Of a stretch of DNA of 64,000 nucleotides, positions 26,161 to 37,401 are shown in pieces. Below the pieces are notes generated by a model. The model ran no database searches, was not told the origin of the DNA, and saw only the letters and a list, made by a program, of their open reading frames with translations. The stretch spans positions 3,733,166 through 3,797,165 of the forward strand of contig JAQFVV010006221.1 of NCBI GenBank assembly GCA_028023455.1. The letters run 5' to 3'. This stretch comes from Epiperipatus broadwayi. Taxonomy: Eukaryota > Onychophora > Udeonychophora > Euonychophora > Peripatidae. A program made the translations under genes and the position numbers. Position 1 is the first letter of the stretch, and the number at the start of each line of letters is the position of its first letter.

Positions 26161-26453
26161 CTGCTTGACCATCATCAATACCATGCATTACACTAATAAT
26201 CTACTTAGTCATCATCATCATTATTATCATGTATTTATACCAATAAGCCAATTGATCATTAGTATTATGCATTTACACTAATAATCTGCTTGACCATCAT
26301 CAGTATTATGCATTTATACTAATAATCTGCTTGACCATCATCAGAATTATGCAGTTACACTAATAATCTACTTGATCATCATCATCATTATTATCATGTA
26401 TTTATACCAATAAGCAAATTGATCACCAATACCATGCATTTATACTACTAAAT
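26161..26453. repeat. Minisatellite with higher-order A-B-C structure
   Basis: Seven units of 38-47 bp in the order A (26161), B (26201), C (26248), A (26286), A (26327), B (26368), C (26415). A units start ctgcttgaccatcatca and end actaataat. B units carry an expanded catcatcatcattattatcatg block and end ccaataag. C units start with caattgatca-like words. Order and variants repeat, so the array grew by duplicating multi-unit blocks. Confidence 0.8.
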
Positions 26454-26805
26454 AAATAGTTTAGTCTATAACCTCCACATATCACTGAATAATTATAATA
26501 AATACACATATATTAATTATTCATACCCATGTGCCATTCTTCATATATAAAATAATGTGTATAACTTTTAGTAGTAAAAATATACTGGTCTTTGCTTATA
26601 TATAGGCACATTGGTTTGAAAATTAAGTAAGTTCATTCCTGAAGAGACTAGCTGCAAATTCTCTCTGGGTTCAAATTCTGGGATCTAATGGAGCCTGAAA
26701 GAGAAATGTGATGAAGATGAACTAGTCTAAATTGCATCTAAATTTCTTCAGTCAATATAGATCTAGCATGCTGAAGTTAAATGTGATCTTGGAATAAGCA
26801 TTTCA

Positions 26806-27500
26806 TCATGCTATCACCAGAATCCTACATGAAGACCCTGCATCCAATGGTAGTAAGATGCACTCCCTCTTTCTTGGTGTGTCTCCTGTTACATTACAGT
26901 ATATTAGCATAGTTTCCTTTATTTTCCTTTTGTTGTTATTTTTTATAATTTTCAATATTTTTATCTTATTATAATAGAAGTTAAAACCACAAATACATGA
27001 CTTATTATGATCATAAAAAATGGATGCTGAAACATTATTATTTACTTTGCAATTTTGTTGCATTTTCTGAACCCTTTTTAATAACAGCAAGTGCTCTTTA
27101 GTTCTTTTTTCCAATGTGCATCTTGATTCCCCTATATATCCACTACTACACTTACATATCCATTATAAATGATGCAATTTTTATTTATAAATGAAGTTTT
27201 ATCTTTAGAGTTATTTATTAATTTGTTTAATGTAGGAGGTGTGTAAAATGCAATGTCACATATACCTTTATAAATTTTCCTTATAAAATTTACTTGATCA
27301 TTCAAAATATATGATATTGATAACCACATTTTTTTATTAGCAGGAGAATCAATATTATTAATAATATTTTTATTTTTATGTTTCATAATAAAATTTTTAG
27401 TAACATTATATATATAATTGTATCCATCATTTAACAATTCATTTGAATACATTTCAATATTTTTAGCTTCAATATTTATTTCAATATTTTTGACATCTCT
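26806..27500 (-). pseudogene. Second Penelope-like element (PLE2): RT end and GIY-YIG domain
   Basis: On the - strand 27452-27132 reads ELLNDGYNYIYN, then KKMWLSISYILNDQVNFIRK, DIAFYTPPTLNKLINN and SKDKTSFINKNCIIY. These match the PLE region between reverse transcriptase and endonuclease (the xxLxLPYV...FRPxNTLxxLL...KDKTP...GVVY pattern). After a frame slip near 27160 the GIY-YIG part follows: KCSSGYIGESRCTLEKRTKEH with YIG, the catalytic Arg and the EH end intact, then CICGFNF and ETMLIYCNV. It differs in wording and composition from PLE1, so this is a separate PLE lineage. It is truncated at both ends and inactive. Confidence 0.8.
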
Positions 27501-30500
27501 TTTTCTTGTTGTTTAAACAACTTTTTTTCCTCCAGTATATAAAATGCTGTTTTATATTTTTGAGATTTTTGGATTTTTTTTATTTCTTGCTACTTGGTAG
27601 TTATGTTTTTAATATTGTATTTTTGTTAATATTGTTATTTTATATAATTCATTTAATTGTAAATAAATCATATCTTCTGGATAATTATTACTCAAGGCAT
27701 ATGTAGGATCCAGATTCAATTTAAATCAATTAATGGGGCAAGTTTTGTTGGACATTGTCCTTAGTAATAAATTAAACAAAAATTTCAGGCATGACTAAGG
27801 AACACACATATTCTAATATATGGTTAAAAGTTTAGCAATTAGTGAGATTGACAATAGATGTGACTATTAGGATATATAATTTTTCCAAATCTCTAAATCA
27901 GACACCAATTACATTTTGATTATTGTAATAACTCAACAGATCTGACTGCTCTGTAACATGATCAGTAAAAAAGGAATGACATCCAAAATGAAACTGATGA
28001 AATGATATAGGTGGAGAAGTGATTTTTAGGATTAGAATGGCTAAGGTTGCAATGTATACTTTAATATAGAAGACAAATGATTGAGGACATATTAGATTAA
28101 GATCCCCTTTACAAGTAGGTAAACAGGCAGTTGTAATTAATGAAAGATATGATCAGGTTGACCAGATGCATGATTTTGTTATAGATATGAGATTTTAACA
28201 GTAGCTCTGAAAAAACACATCCATCAACTATAGGAAGCAAGTATACCATCCAAAATAACATTAATGATTTAAAAATTTTATTATAGTATAAAGTAATTTT
28301 GAGAAGAAGGCTTTTATTTATGAAATGAATTTGCTGACAATGAAATTGTTCAAATGATGATTAGATTGGGTCTTAGATTAATTTATTGAAATGTCAAGAA
28401 AGAATGAATAACTTCCTGTGAAGAATGGTGGTACTTTATAACCTGTAAAAAACTGTCACATGGAAAACTTTCAAACTTGTATTTTAAATCCTGTTAGTGT
28501 TTGGAATTTGTTCAGCATATGAAGACAAAAGGAATGTTCTGAAGGCCTCTAAACATTATCAGGATATTATTAATGAAAGAGATTGCTTTAAAAGTATTTC
28601 AATATAGGGAAGGAAGAGACCTGTGCAATTTTCAATTTCTTTAATCATGGAGTCTATATATATTACAAATAATTGTGAGTAAATTAAATTAAATGTAGTT
28701 AGAGTCTATTACACTGTTAAATTTATAACATTAACTAAATCTCTTATTTGTATCCATAAATTATAATAATAATGCATAGTCTTTTGTTTCTTAATATTTG
28801 TAGAAAAACAACACATATTTAAATCACAATATAGCCAAAATTACTTTAGATTACTTTAGATTTTCACAAACTTTTAATCACCAAATATTACTTATTATTA
28901 AAAGGGAAGGGAACTATGTAGTTTTTGAATTTTTTTATTGGTGATGATAAAATTTAATATTTTAATTGTTTAATATATCAGTAATAAAATTGTTATTGTT
29001 CATTTAAAGTGTCTAAACTATATTTTGAATCCAAATAATCTATAAGTCATTTAAATTATTCTTACAAATGATCATCCAGTATTTATATTTATAAAATGAA
29101 GTATTTTCTGTACTCAGGAATGTAACTTGCATTAATCTTAATGGACTCAAACCCAGATGAGTATCAACCTTTATCAGATTATCTTGTGGTATTGCAGTTT
29201 GATTGTAAAAAACTTAAATTGAAGAAAGGAAGATATTGTAAATTTTTATTATTGTTGTTGTATACATTTTGGGGGTGTCCATATCAATTTATATCACATG
29301 GTATTGACATATTTAGTTAAGAGTATGTTTTGGGGATGAAATTCATGGCTCAATTCATAATATTTCAGATTATATCTCTAACTTACTAGCACTAATGTGG
29401 TCATACCCTGTCTTATGTAATAATATACCTCCTATATTTTTATATCTCATGTTTAATTAAATATCAGGTAACGATATAGACACCCTTTCTCTAAAATATC
29501 AAAGCATTTTTAATGAAAATATGTCAAGTATTTTATGGTTTTAGCATTATATTTGTATTTTTTGTTCAATCGCAATTGCATTTATGTATAAAAGTACATA
29601 CCAATCACCTTATGGTATCTAGAGTAAATGTAATTACAAACATTTCGATTTATTTATACGTATAAGTTTGATTGTCAAATACTCCATCATTTTGAAGAAG
29701 ATAAGAGGCATAATTTTTTTTCTTTTTTAAATTTGTGTTTTTAATTTATTTGAAATCTCTTTACTTGATGACAGGATTAGCTGGAATTAGTATAATAAAA
29801 ATTTTACTTTCTAGAGTACCGACACCAAAATAAAATCGATTTCGTATTACTGCTGTAAATGTAAAAAAAAAAATATTATTATTATTTTAAAACTAGTCAT
29901 GAACTGTTTTAATTTATCCATTTCAAATTTATTTTTCTTTATTAGTTTTTTTTTTTTTTTTTTGTATTGCAATAACAAAGAAGATAGTAAATCATATGGG
30001 AAAATGTTAAAAGTGAGAGTGAAGAGGTATCGTGGAATTCATATACCTAATTTTAATTCTTCATAAATGTATATATCTAACAAATGTGTCTACCTAAGAT
30101 AAGTGAAGAATTGCAAAATCTCTCACTTCTGAACAGGTAATTTTTGCGTGATAAATAATATTTTATATTTTGAAATTAATTATATTTTCTTTATTTATTT
30201 GTTATTATAAAAGGTCAAAACAGCTTAAATTATCTAATTATACCAAAATATTTTAATTAATTAATTATTTTTTTTAATTAAGGAAAGTCTCCAACTTTGT
30301 CGCCATGAATTTAAAAATGATATAAATTAAATCTTTGTCCTTTTTTATAACTAAAAAAAATGTTAAATAGTTATTTGAAACTAGTTTATTTCAATCAGAT
30401 TTTAAATTAAGTAAGTTTCAATTATAAGTTTTGAATGTTTGATTAAATATTTCCAAGATAATTTTAAAAGATAAATGCAATATGCGTTGATTTATTAGTT

Positions 30501-32629
30501 CCTCATAGTAACATACATATAATTTTTACAGTAATTTAGCTGTAATTAAAGAACGTTGCTTAATTTTGAAATAAACATATACATTCATTAATTAAAAGTG
30601 TAAATAAAATGTATGTATTTATTATTACTAAAATGGATTTTATCTTCTGACAATTTTATTTGAATATAAGTTTTGAGTTTTTCCTAGTTATGTGCTTTTT
30701 CTATTTTTTTTATTTTGAATATAAAGAAATTTTAATTTATTCCAAAGAGAAGTATTTTGTTTTAGTTTACTTTAATGACTAAAAGATTGTAATTTTTTAA
30801 TTGCCATTATAAAGTATAAAATTGCATAAATAAAAAATAAAAAAATTTAAAAAATACTTTAAGTAATAATAATTTTATATGAATATTAAACGCAAGCAAA
30901 TTACAAAACTTAATTGGAAGTTTTAGAAAAAAATAAATTTGAAAAGCACTAAATTATTAAAACAAATAAAAACTTCTATTGGAAAAAAAACTAACAACAA
31001 TTATAAACTATTTCCACATTCTATGTTAAAAAACACCAATTATAAAACAAAACAATATGGAGCAAAATGCTGAAACAAGTCTTTCAAAACTAAATGAGAG
31101 AAAAATATTTCTAAGTATTGCTTAACAAATGATATCTGTTTGACAATGTATAATAAAAAAAATGCCTGAAATTGGAAACAAAATATTTCCATTGGAACCT
31201 AAAATATGCAGAATATGAACTAAAAAAAATTAAAATAAACTTTTACACATTATTATCTTAAGAATTAATATTGCAATGCTTATTGCATTATTTTTTGGAA
31301 TCAGAAAAACATATTTATTCTGTCCATAAAAAGTACAAAAAAAAATGGTGTGGATTTTATTAAAAGATATAATATTCTGAAGTCTGTTGTTAAATATATA
31401 ATTTTGTTAATGTTGATTAATATCAATTGACATTTATTAATAGCCTTCGACTTTATTTGGATTAGATATTTAAAGTCATTTGGGGTTTGCACTTTGTATT
31501 GGTATTCAAGCATTATATTTGCAATTAGTTGAAAATTAGAATTGAAGTCATGAAGTAGCTATACTAGAGAGCTATAATTAGTTATAATGTAATGAAAATG
31601 TGATAAATTTACTACTGAAAATTTAATTGGCTGAAATTTCAAAATTTAAGGTAAAAGTGTGTAATATTTATTGTAACAGCATTTACAGTTCGAAAATGCA
31701 TTTAACATTTTATATATAGTTTCTCAATAATAAAACCAATAATGAAAATATGAATAAACTTAGTTTTTATTAAGAAGTATAAATTATGGATTACATAAGA
31801 ATAAAAAAAATGTAATTAAAAATTATTATTATATAGATAGTTTTAAAAAATTGTACCCAAAATAATTCTTTTATTTAAAATAATAAAACTACTTATTTAA
31901 ATTAATTTTAATGCAATATTAGAGTTTAGTGCCTTCTACAGACTTTAGCAACATCAAGCCTAAATATTTTGTTTGGAATCTTTTTTTTTTTTCAAAAAAT
32001 TTTTTTATTACATTGGCAAATAATTATTTTTAATATAATAAATTTTAATTATTGGTTTTCATATATAAAAAAATCTATAAGCCAATTTTTTTTATTGATT
32101 TTGATATTTTAATAATAATTTTAAACTTGTGATGTAATAACTATTTTTTCTCTTCATATTTTTAAAATATGTGTTTGCAAAAAATAGATATATTATGTAA
32201 ATATTTTAATAAAAAATTTTAAAAAATTAAATATATTGTAAACTAAAAAATTGAAATTATATATATAATTCAATGACTATTGTTTGGGAATTGATAAGAT
32301 ATTCAAGCACGGGAAATCACATTTTCAGTGTGACCCTTGAACTTTAAAAACAGACTCTATCACTCTCCCACTGCAATAAACCATGCAGGGCAAAAAAAAA
32401 TTGAAATTAATATTTTAAAATAAAAACATTTTAATAAATGAAATAATATTATTCTTTTTTTTTAATTTTTGATAATTAAAAGAAACTGAAGGTAACATCA
32501 TCATTTTTAATTTCAACAAAAACCTGAAAAATAGATGAAAAAATAATTTTTATTTTTAATTTTAAAATATCAGTTTTAATAATAAAATTGTTTAGATTGT
32601 CATAGTTTTTAACAGACATTAAATCAGTG
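27501..32629. other. Long gene-free AT-rich tract
   Basis: Open frames here are short and without motifs. 27950-28650 is less AT-rich and could be a very old element. The rest is homopolymer-rich A/T sequence. Confidence 0.4.
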
Positions 32630-32933
32630 TAAGATGTGATATGTGGGACTATTTCTTTCATTTATGAGTGAATGTTGAATGTATAGAAAATTTTAAACTT
32701 TATTTAAACTTTCCAAATATAAACAACTTGTTAGTAATAACACACAAATAGACAATACAGGTTAGTAATTACACAATGTTTTGAGTAGTATTATTCTCTA
32801 CTCTTCTTCGGGTGTTGCTGGCCTATATGCACAGTGACAATATTTGCTTAGAAGTTGATCTCGCACTTTTGGATTCTTGAATATTGAATTTAAGGCAAAC
32901 GCTCTACCAACTGAGCTATTCTGTCAAAGGCAA

Positions 32934-33007
32934 CAGAATAGCTCAGTTGGTAGAGCGTTTGCCTTAAATTCAATATTCAAAAATCTAAAGGTGCGAGTTC
33001 AACTTCT
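32934..33007 (+). repeat. tRNA-derived SINE head (pol III promoter)
   Basis: Box A-like tagctcagttgg at 32939-32950 followed by tagagcg, and box B-like ggtgcgagttcaa near 32990-33002, with tRNA-like spacing over about 74 bp. There is no clean acceptor-stem pairing at both ends, so this is a SINE promoter rather than a functional tRNA gene. Its mirror copy is at about 32853-32925 on the - strand. Confidence 0.8.
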
Positions 33008-33045
33008 AAGTAAATATTGTCATTGTGCATATAGGCCAGCAACAC

Positions 33046-33087
33046 CTAAAGAAGAGTGGAGAATAATACTACTCGAAATGTTGCGTA
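33046..33087 (+). ncRNA. Hammerhead-like core in the SINE body
   Basis: CTAAAGA (33046-33052; CTGAAGA in the 14.2-kb copy), extra A, GAGTGG, loop, CTACTC (33069-33074), GAAA (33075-33078), then ATG-ttg-CGT as a small stem III hairpin and A at the cleavage position (33087). Stem I cannot be drawn convincingly from the flanks, so this is weaker than families A-C. Confidence 0.35.
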
Positions 33088-33299
33088 ATTACTAACCTGT
33101 ATTGTCTATTTGTGTGTTATTACTGACAACTTGTTTGTATTTGGAAAGTTTAAAATTTTCTATACATTCAACATTCATTCATAAATGATGGAAATAGTCC
33201 AACATATCACATCTTATAATGCACCATCATTAAAAACCTTTAGACAAATACTAAATCATTGTGATATGAAAATCTTGCTGAGTTTATTGAAACACTTCC

Positions 33300-34110
33300 T
33301 TTTTTTAGTGACATTACTTAAAAAAAAACTTTATTTTATATTTTGTTTCTCTTTTATACAATCTTTTGGGGTCCAGTTTAGAATTTTGTCATTTTTTCTA
33401 GAAGTATGTTTTATATCATTTATTTCGGTGATATCTATCGTTTTTTTTTTACCCATGTATTTTTTCATTTCCTTCTCTGTTCTAATTCTTATATATATAT
33501 TAATTATTTTTTTTTGGTATATAGATGATTTTTTTTGTAATAATTATTTATATTAAAAGTTCTAAAGTCTTTTTAGTTTATAGTTTATATTATCAACCAT
33601 ATTTCCATATGCCTTAAAAATTTGATCAAGATATTGATTTATATTTATATATTTGCACTTTTATTCCTTCATTATCAATCTTTATTTCTCTTTTTAAAGA
33701 AAACTATTAAATATTTCACTATGTTTTTTTATTTATAGTTCTACTTTTTATTTTCATCTGATGACTTTTCTAATATGTTTTGTTCTTCTAGAGAATTATT
33801 AATAAACAAGCAACTACTAACATTAACTTATATTCAAAATTCAGATAACTTAAATTAATATTCATTTATCTTTTTAAGGGAGATGGAAACACCATGTCAT
33901 ATATTCTAACCAATCCTTATCACTTCTATTACATTTTGATAAATATTCTTTATAATTTGACAATATTCAATATATTGCAATAATCCAAAGCATAAATTGT
34001 GCCATAAATTTTTATGAAGTCATTTTTTTTTCATAAGCTCTAATTCAGTGCAAAATATTTAGTATACATTTTTGTATTTTCTATAACTTATTTTTATCTT
34101 ATAGGTTTTT
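33300..34110 (-). mobile_element. RTE LINE fragment (palm to post-RT), decayed
   Basis: On the - strand, IKNIYQNV-like wording appears near 33950, and KYKYQYLDQIFKAYGNMVDN with INYKLKRL follows near 33640-33550. This aligns with CKYLGQIINTDGNIMDKINH of the 2.6-kb copy. It stops close to the foldback SINE pair at 33216, which suggests the two inserted next to each other or one into the other. Confidence 0.6.
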
Positions 34111-36940
34111 TTTTAACAATAATTGTTTTTAAAATCATGGTGAAATTCTCTGTTTGAGGAAATAAGATAAATATGAGATTTTATAAGCAGTGTATAGATA
34201 AAAGTTTAATGATTGATTAAAAAACCTTAAAATGGTTTATAATTGAAACTTGCATGAGAACATCTACTTGTTTATCATTGTCATTTTAAATGCTTTTCTT
34301 GCATTAAAAACAACACAGAAGTTCAAAAATGAGTAAGGATTATGGTGACAGTATATATACACTGTAATGATACATGGGAATGTTAAAAATGGGAATCTAA
34401 ACTCTTATCTTTAATAAAATAGAAAAAGGAAAAACTTTGCTAATCTAATGAAATTCAATGTATATGTAATGAGACTTTTATAAATATTTAAATTTATTCC
34501 TACATCTATATCAGTTAATAAATATAAAAAGAGTTTAAATAATAAGGAAAATTTTATTAATTTCAAAAAATATTTAAATAATCAAATAATCAACAATCTC
34601 AGAGGAAATATAATATGTATTTTAAGTATGGCATGTGACTGACATGTGTTGTAATAAGTGAGCAAAAAAAATAAATAAGATAAAATATAAAAATAAATTA
34701 ATAAAAAGTCATTCATATTTTATTTACAATAAAATTAAGATATGGAGAAACAAGAATAACTTTGTTAACTTTAATAACTTCAATTCTTATTATAAATTAT
34801 AATTTATGATGGTATTTTCAAGAAGGAAATAAACAAATACCATGGTAAATATTTTCATAAATCTGGTTGAAGTTCAGAAAGGAGAAAAACCAAACAAAAT
34901 AATATCATTAATTACCCTTTAAAATATTATTGCTTCAAATAGTTAGTAATCCTTTGGTTTGTTTTCAATATATATATATATAAGCATAAATATGAACTAC
35001 CTACCTAGACCACTCACTTAAGCATATTCTATTAGTTGTGTATATGTGCATATATATATATTGGATTTAAAAAATATAATTTACCTGACATGAACATTAA
35101 TAAAAAAAGAAAAGAGAAAACATAGCATAGTAATAATAAATGTATATATAAAAATATCATTTGGCTTTTATTGAACTTCATCTAAAAATCTGATTTTCTT
35201 AAAATCTTTGTAAACAGTTCTTTATCATAATCTTCTCAAAGTTAATTAAATTCAAAATGTTCAAAAGGCATTTAAAATTCTATTGAAATGAATTTTGAAC
35301 CTTACTTCGGGATGCTTGAGCTCGGACTGACGGATTGGGAGTGAATCAATGACCTTGTCAGTGTTCTCCCAGCCCACTTAGCCTCTGCTTCGCATCTTGA
35401 CTTTAAACCTATACTCATTATAAATTTGGATGTGCCTTTCAATTCTCAATGAGGCATACATAATTGTTCAACTGGGACAAAGTATGGACCAATCTAGAAT
35501 ACTACTGAAGCGTTGATCCAACATTCATGTATATATCCATTTCTTATTTGGCTATGGACATTGCTTGGTATTTATGTAATCTTCATTGTATAAAATTGTA
35601 TAAATCATTTAAATAAATCATTATTTAAAAAAAAAAAGATGATGAAATAGTTTTGGGAATGTCATACTTTGTTAATTTATATAAAAAAGTAAACAACCTT
35701 TCCCCTGGAGCTTTCTTCAGTAATGATAGTTTGTAAATACAATGATCTTTTTAATTTTCTTAAAAAATTTTTATTACACAATCATTGTTAAGATGACTGT
35801 TATTTTTGTCAAATATAGATTGAATCTCAGCAAATACATTCTCATGACTTTGGAAAGGATTCAGCAATCAAGACCCCTTCCTACTTTATTAGTTTCAAGC
35901 CAGACATATTTAAATTTAGATGCTTAAAACACTTGGTTTATAATAAATAAGATGTCCAAAGTTTATAAAAGTTGGTTTAAAAGAAGTAACTTTTTATTTT
36001 TTTAAATATATATTAAGATCTTTAAAATCACTGCCTTGACATAAGCATTGTTATGGGTTTTTTTAGAATGACTTCCATGCAATGTGATATTGGACTGCTT
36101 TTACATTATTTTACAGAGTTCTACACACACTTTCTTAACACTATTTAGAATTCCCAGGATTAAATTAATATTTTTTGAAATACTTTAAATAATTTTGTAC
36201 AAAATTTGTGAAAGTTGAATACATATAAAAATAAACTTCCAATAAAAAATGAAATATATTTCATAATCTAACTAAATGCATACACAAATAAATAATGTGA
36301 TTGAATTAATTTAATTAAGATTTTATGATTGATTCCTTTTGATATTTATTTATAGTTTATTTGGATGATTTAATAGAAGCAATCTGAAAGTATTTATTGA
36401 CTATTTAAATAAATATTTTAAAATAAAAGTAAACTTGCATGGGAATAAAATAAAAATATATATATAAAAGTTTTTTTAATGTAAAATTTTTACATAAGGA
36501 TATTATTACAATATATATTCATATAAAGAAAAAAGAAATATATCTATATAAGTCACATTTATAAATATTTAAATAAATGTCTAAAAGAACTCCACATTAA
36601 GGATAAAATACTAGCATTTCTGAAATTTTAAAATAAATTATTATAAACAAATAAAAATCTATCTCATAAATAAATTATTTAATTTATTTCTGATTCTGAC
36701 AAAAAATAAATCCAAATTATTTATTATTACAAAATGTAAAAAATATATATATTTTGAAAAAACGGCAAAACAACAACTGTTGATTTTCTGTACATGTAGA
36801 TTATAAAAGTTAATTAAAATATTTTGTTATCAAGTGTAGTTAATAAAATTATTTTATTTAAAAAATTATTCCTGTTTGTAATCAAAAATATATAAATTGA
36901 TTTTATTTTATAAATGTAAAAAAACATTGTTTTATAGGAT
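34111..36940. other. Gene-free stretch
   Basis: AT-rich throughout except 35300-35540, which is markedly GC-richer (words such as gagctcggactgacgg) and may be an unrecognised repeat. No coding frame is supported. Confidence 0.4.
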
Positions 36941-36944
36941 TATT

Positions 36945-37056
36945 AACCATTAGAAACTACCAGTAACCACATAAACATTCACAATAAGGATAGTAATCAA
37001 TATTTCTCACTGCTGTCAAGGCAACCATTTCACCTTTTAATAGCAAGAATGGAAAT
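36945..37056. repeat. Direct repeat F, copy 1
   Basis: 112 bp nearly identical to 37291-37401: aaccattagaaac(t/c)accag, then ttcacaataaggatagtaat, then ctgctgtcaaggcaacc. A much older relative may lie near 12630 (gtagtcaaggcaacct). Confidence 0.85.
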
Positions 37057-37290
37057 CCATTCTTATTAATGGTCCATTGAATATATATGGACACTTAAAG
37101 ATTGCAATTTGACTACAGAGTATGAAATATTGATACAATGAAGTTTAAATAAACCTCTTTAAACATGAATTTCTTGGCAAGACTAATAAATAGTCAATTA
37201 TAACATTACAGACTGCAATACTTTTAAATTACTCATGTATTATTTAAATAATAAGTGAAATAATGCTTAAAGCTAATTGGGATAATTAGT

Positions 37291-37401
37291 AACCATTAGA
37301 AACCACCAGTAACCACATAACATTCACAATAAGGATAGTAATCAATATTTCTCACTGCTGTCAAGGCAACCATCTCACCTTTTAATAGCAAGAATGGAAA
37401 T
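37291..37401. repeat. Direct repeat F, copy 2
   Basis: Second copy, offset about 345 bp from the first, with only a handful of differences. The intervening 230 bp are not repeated. Confidence 0.85.

Larger units (their letters stand above)
32630..33216. mobile_element. Head-to-head SINE pair in a long palindrome
   Basis: Two inverted arms, 32630-about 32920 (-) and about 32938-33216 (+), meet head to head at tgtcaaaggcaaca. Each arm from centre outward has a tRNA-like head, a body with ggccagcaacacc, a hammerhead-like core, a cctgtattgtctatttgtgtg block, a tttggaaagttt word, and an end with ctatacattcaacattcatt continuing to atatcacatctt. Arms are about 280 bp with few mismatches, so a transcript or single strand would fold on itself. 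Related, more decayed structures lie at 14.1, 20.1 and 57.3 kb. Confidence 0.85.

Noticed and set aside
26620-26790. tRNA-like SINE and hammerhead at the PLE2 3' end
   Set aside because: A gggttcaaattctggga word resembles box B and a CTGAAGA occurs near 26718-26754 on -, but no box A, stem II or GAAA could be placed.
32934-33007. Functional tRNA gene
   Set aside because: Box A and box B words are present, but the acceptor stem does not pair and the sequence is embedded in a repeated SINE body.
32877-33095. 72-codon open frame over the SINE
   Set aside because: It runs through the tRNA-like head and SINE body, so it is a chance frame in a repeat.
33185-33556. 123-codon hydrophobic frame resembling a membrane protein
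   Set aside because: T-rich + strand sequence opposite an RTE fragment gives Phe/Ile/Leu-rich text by chance.
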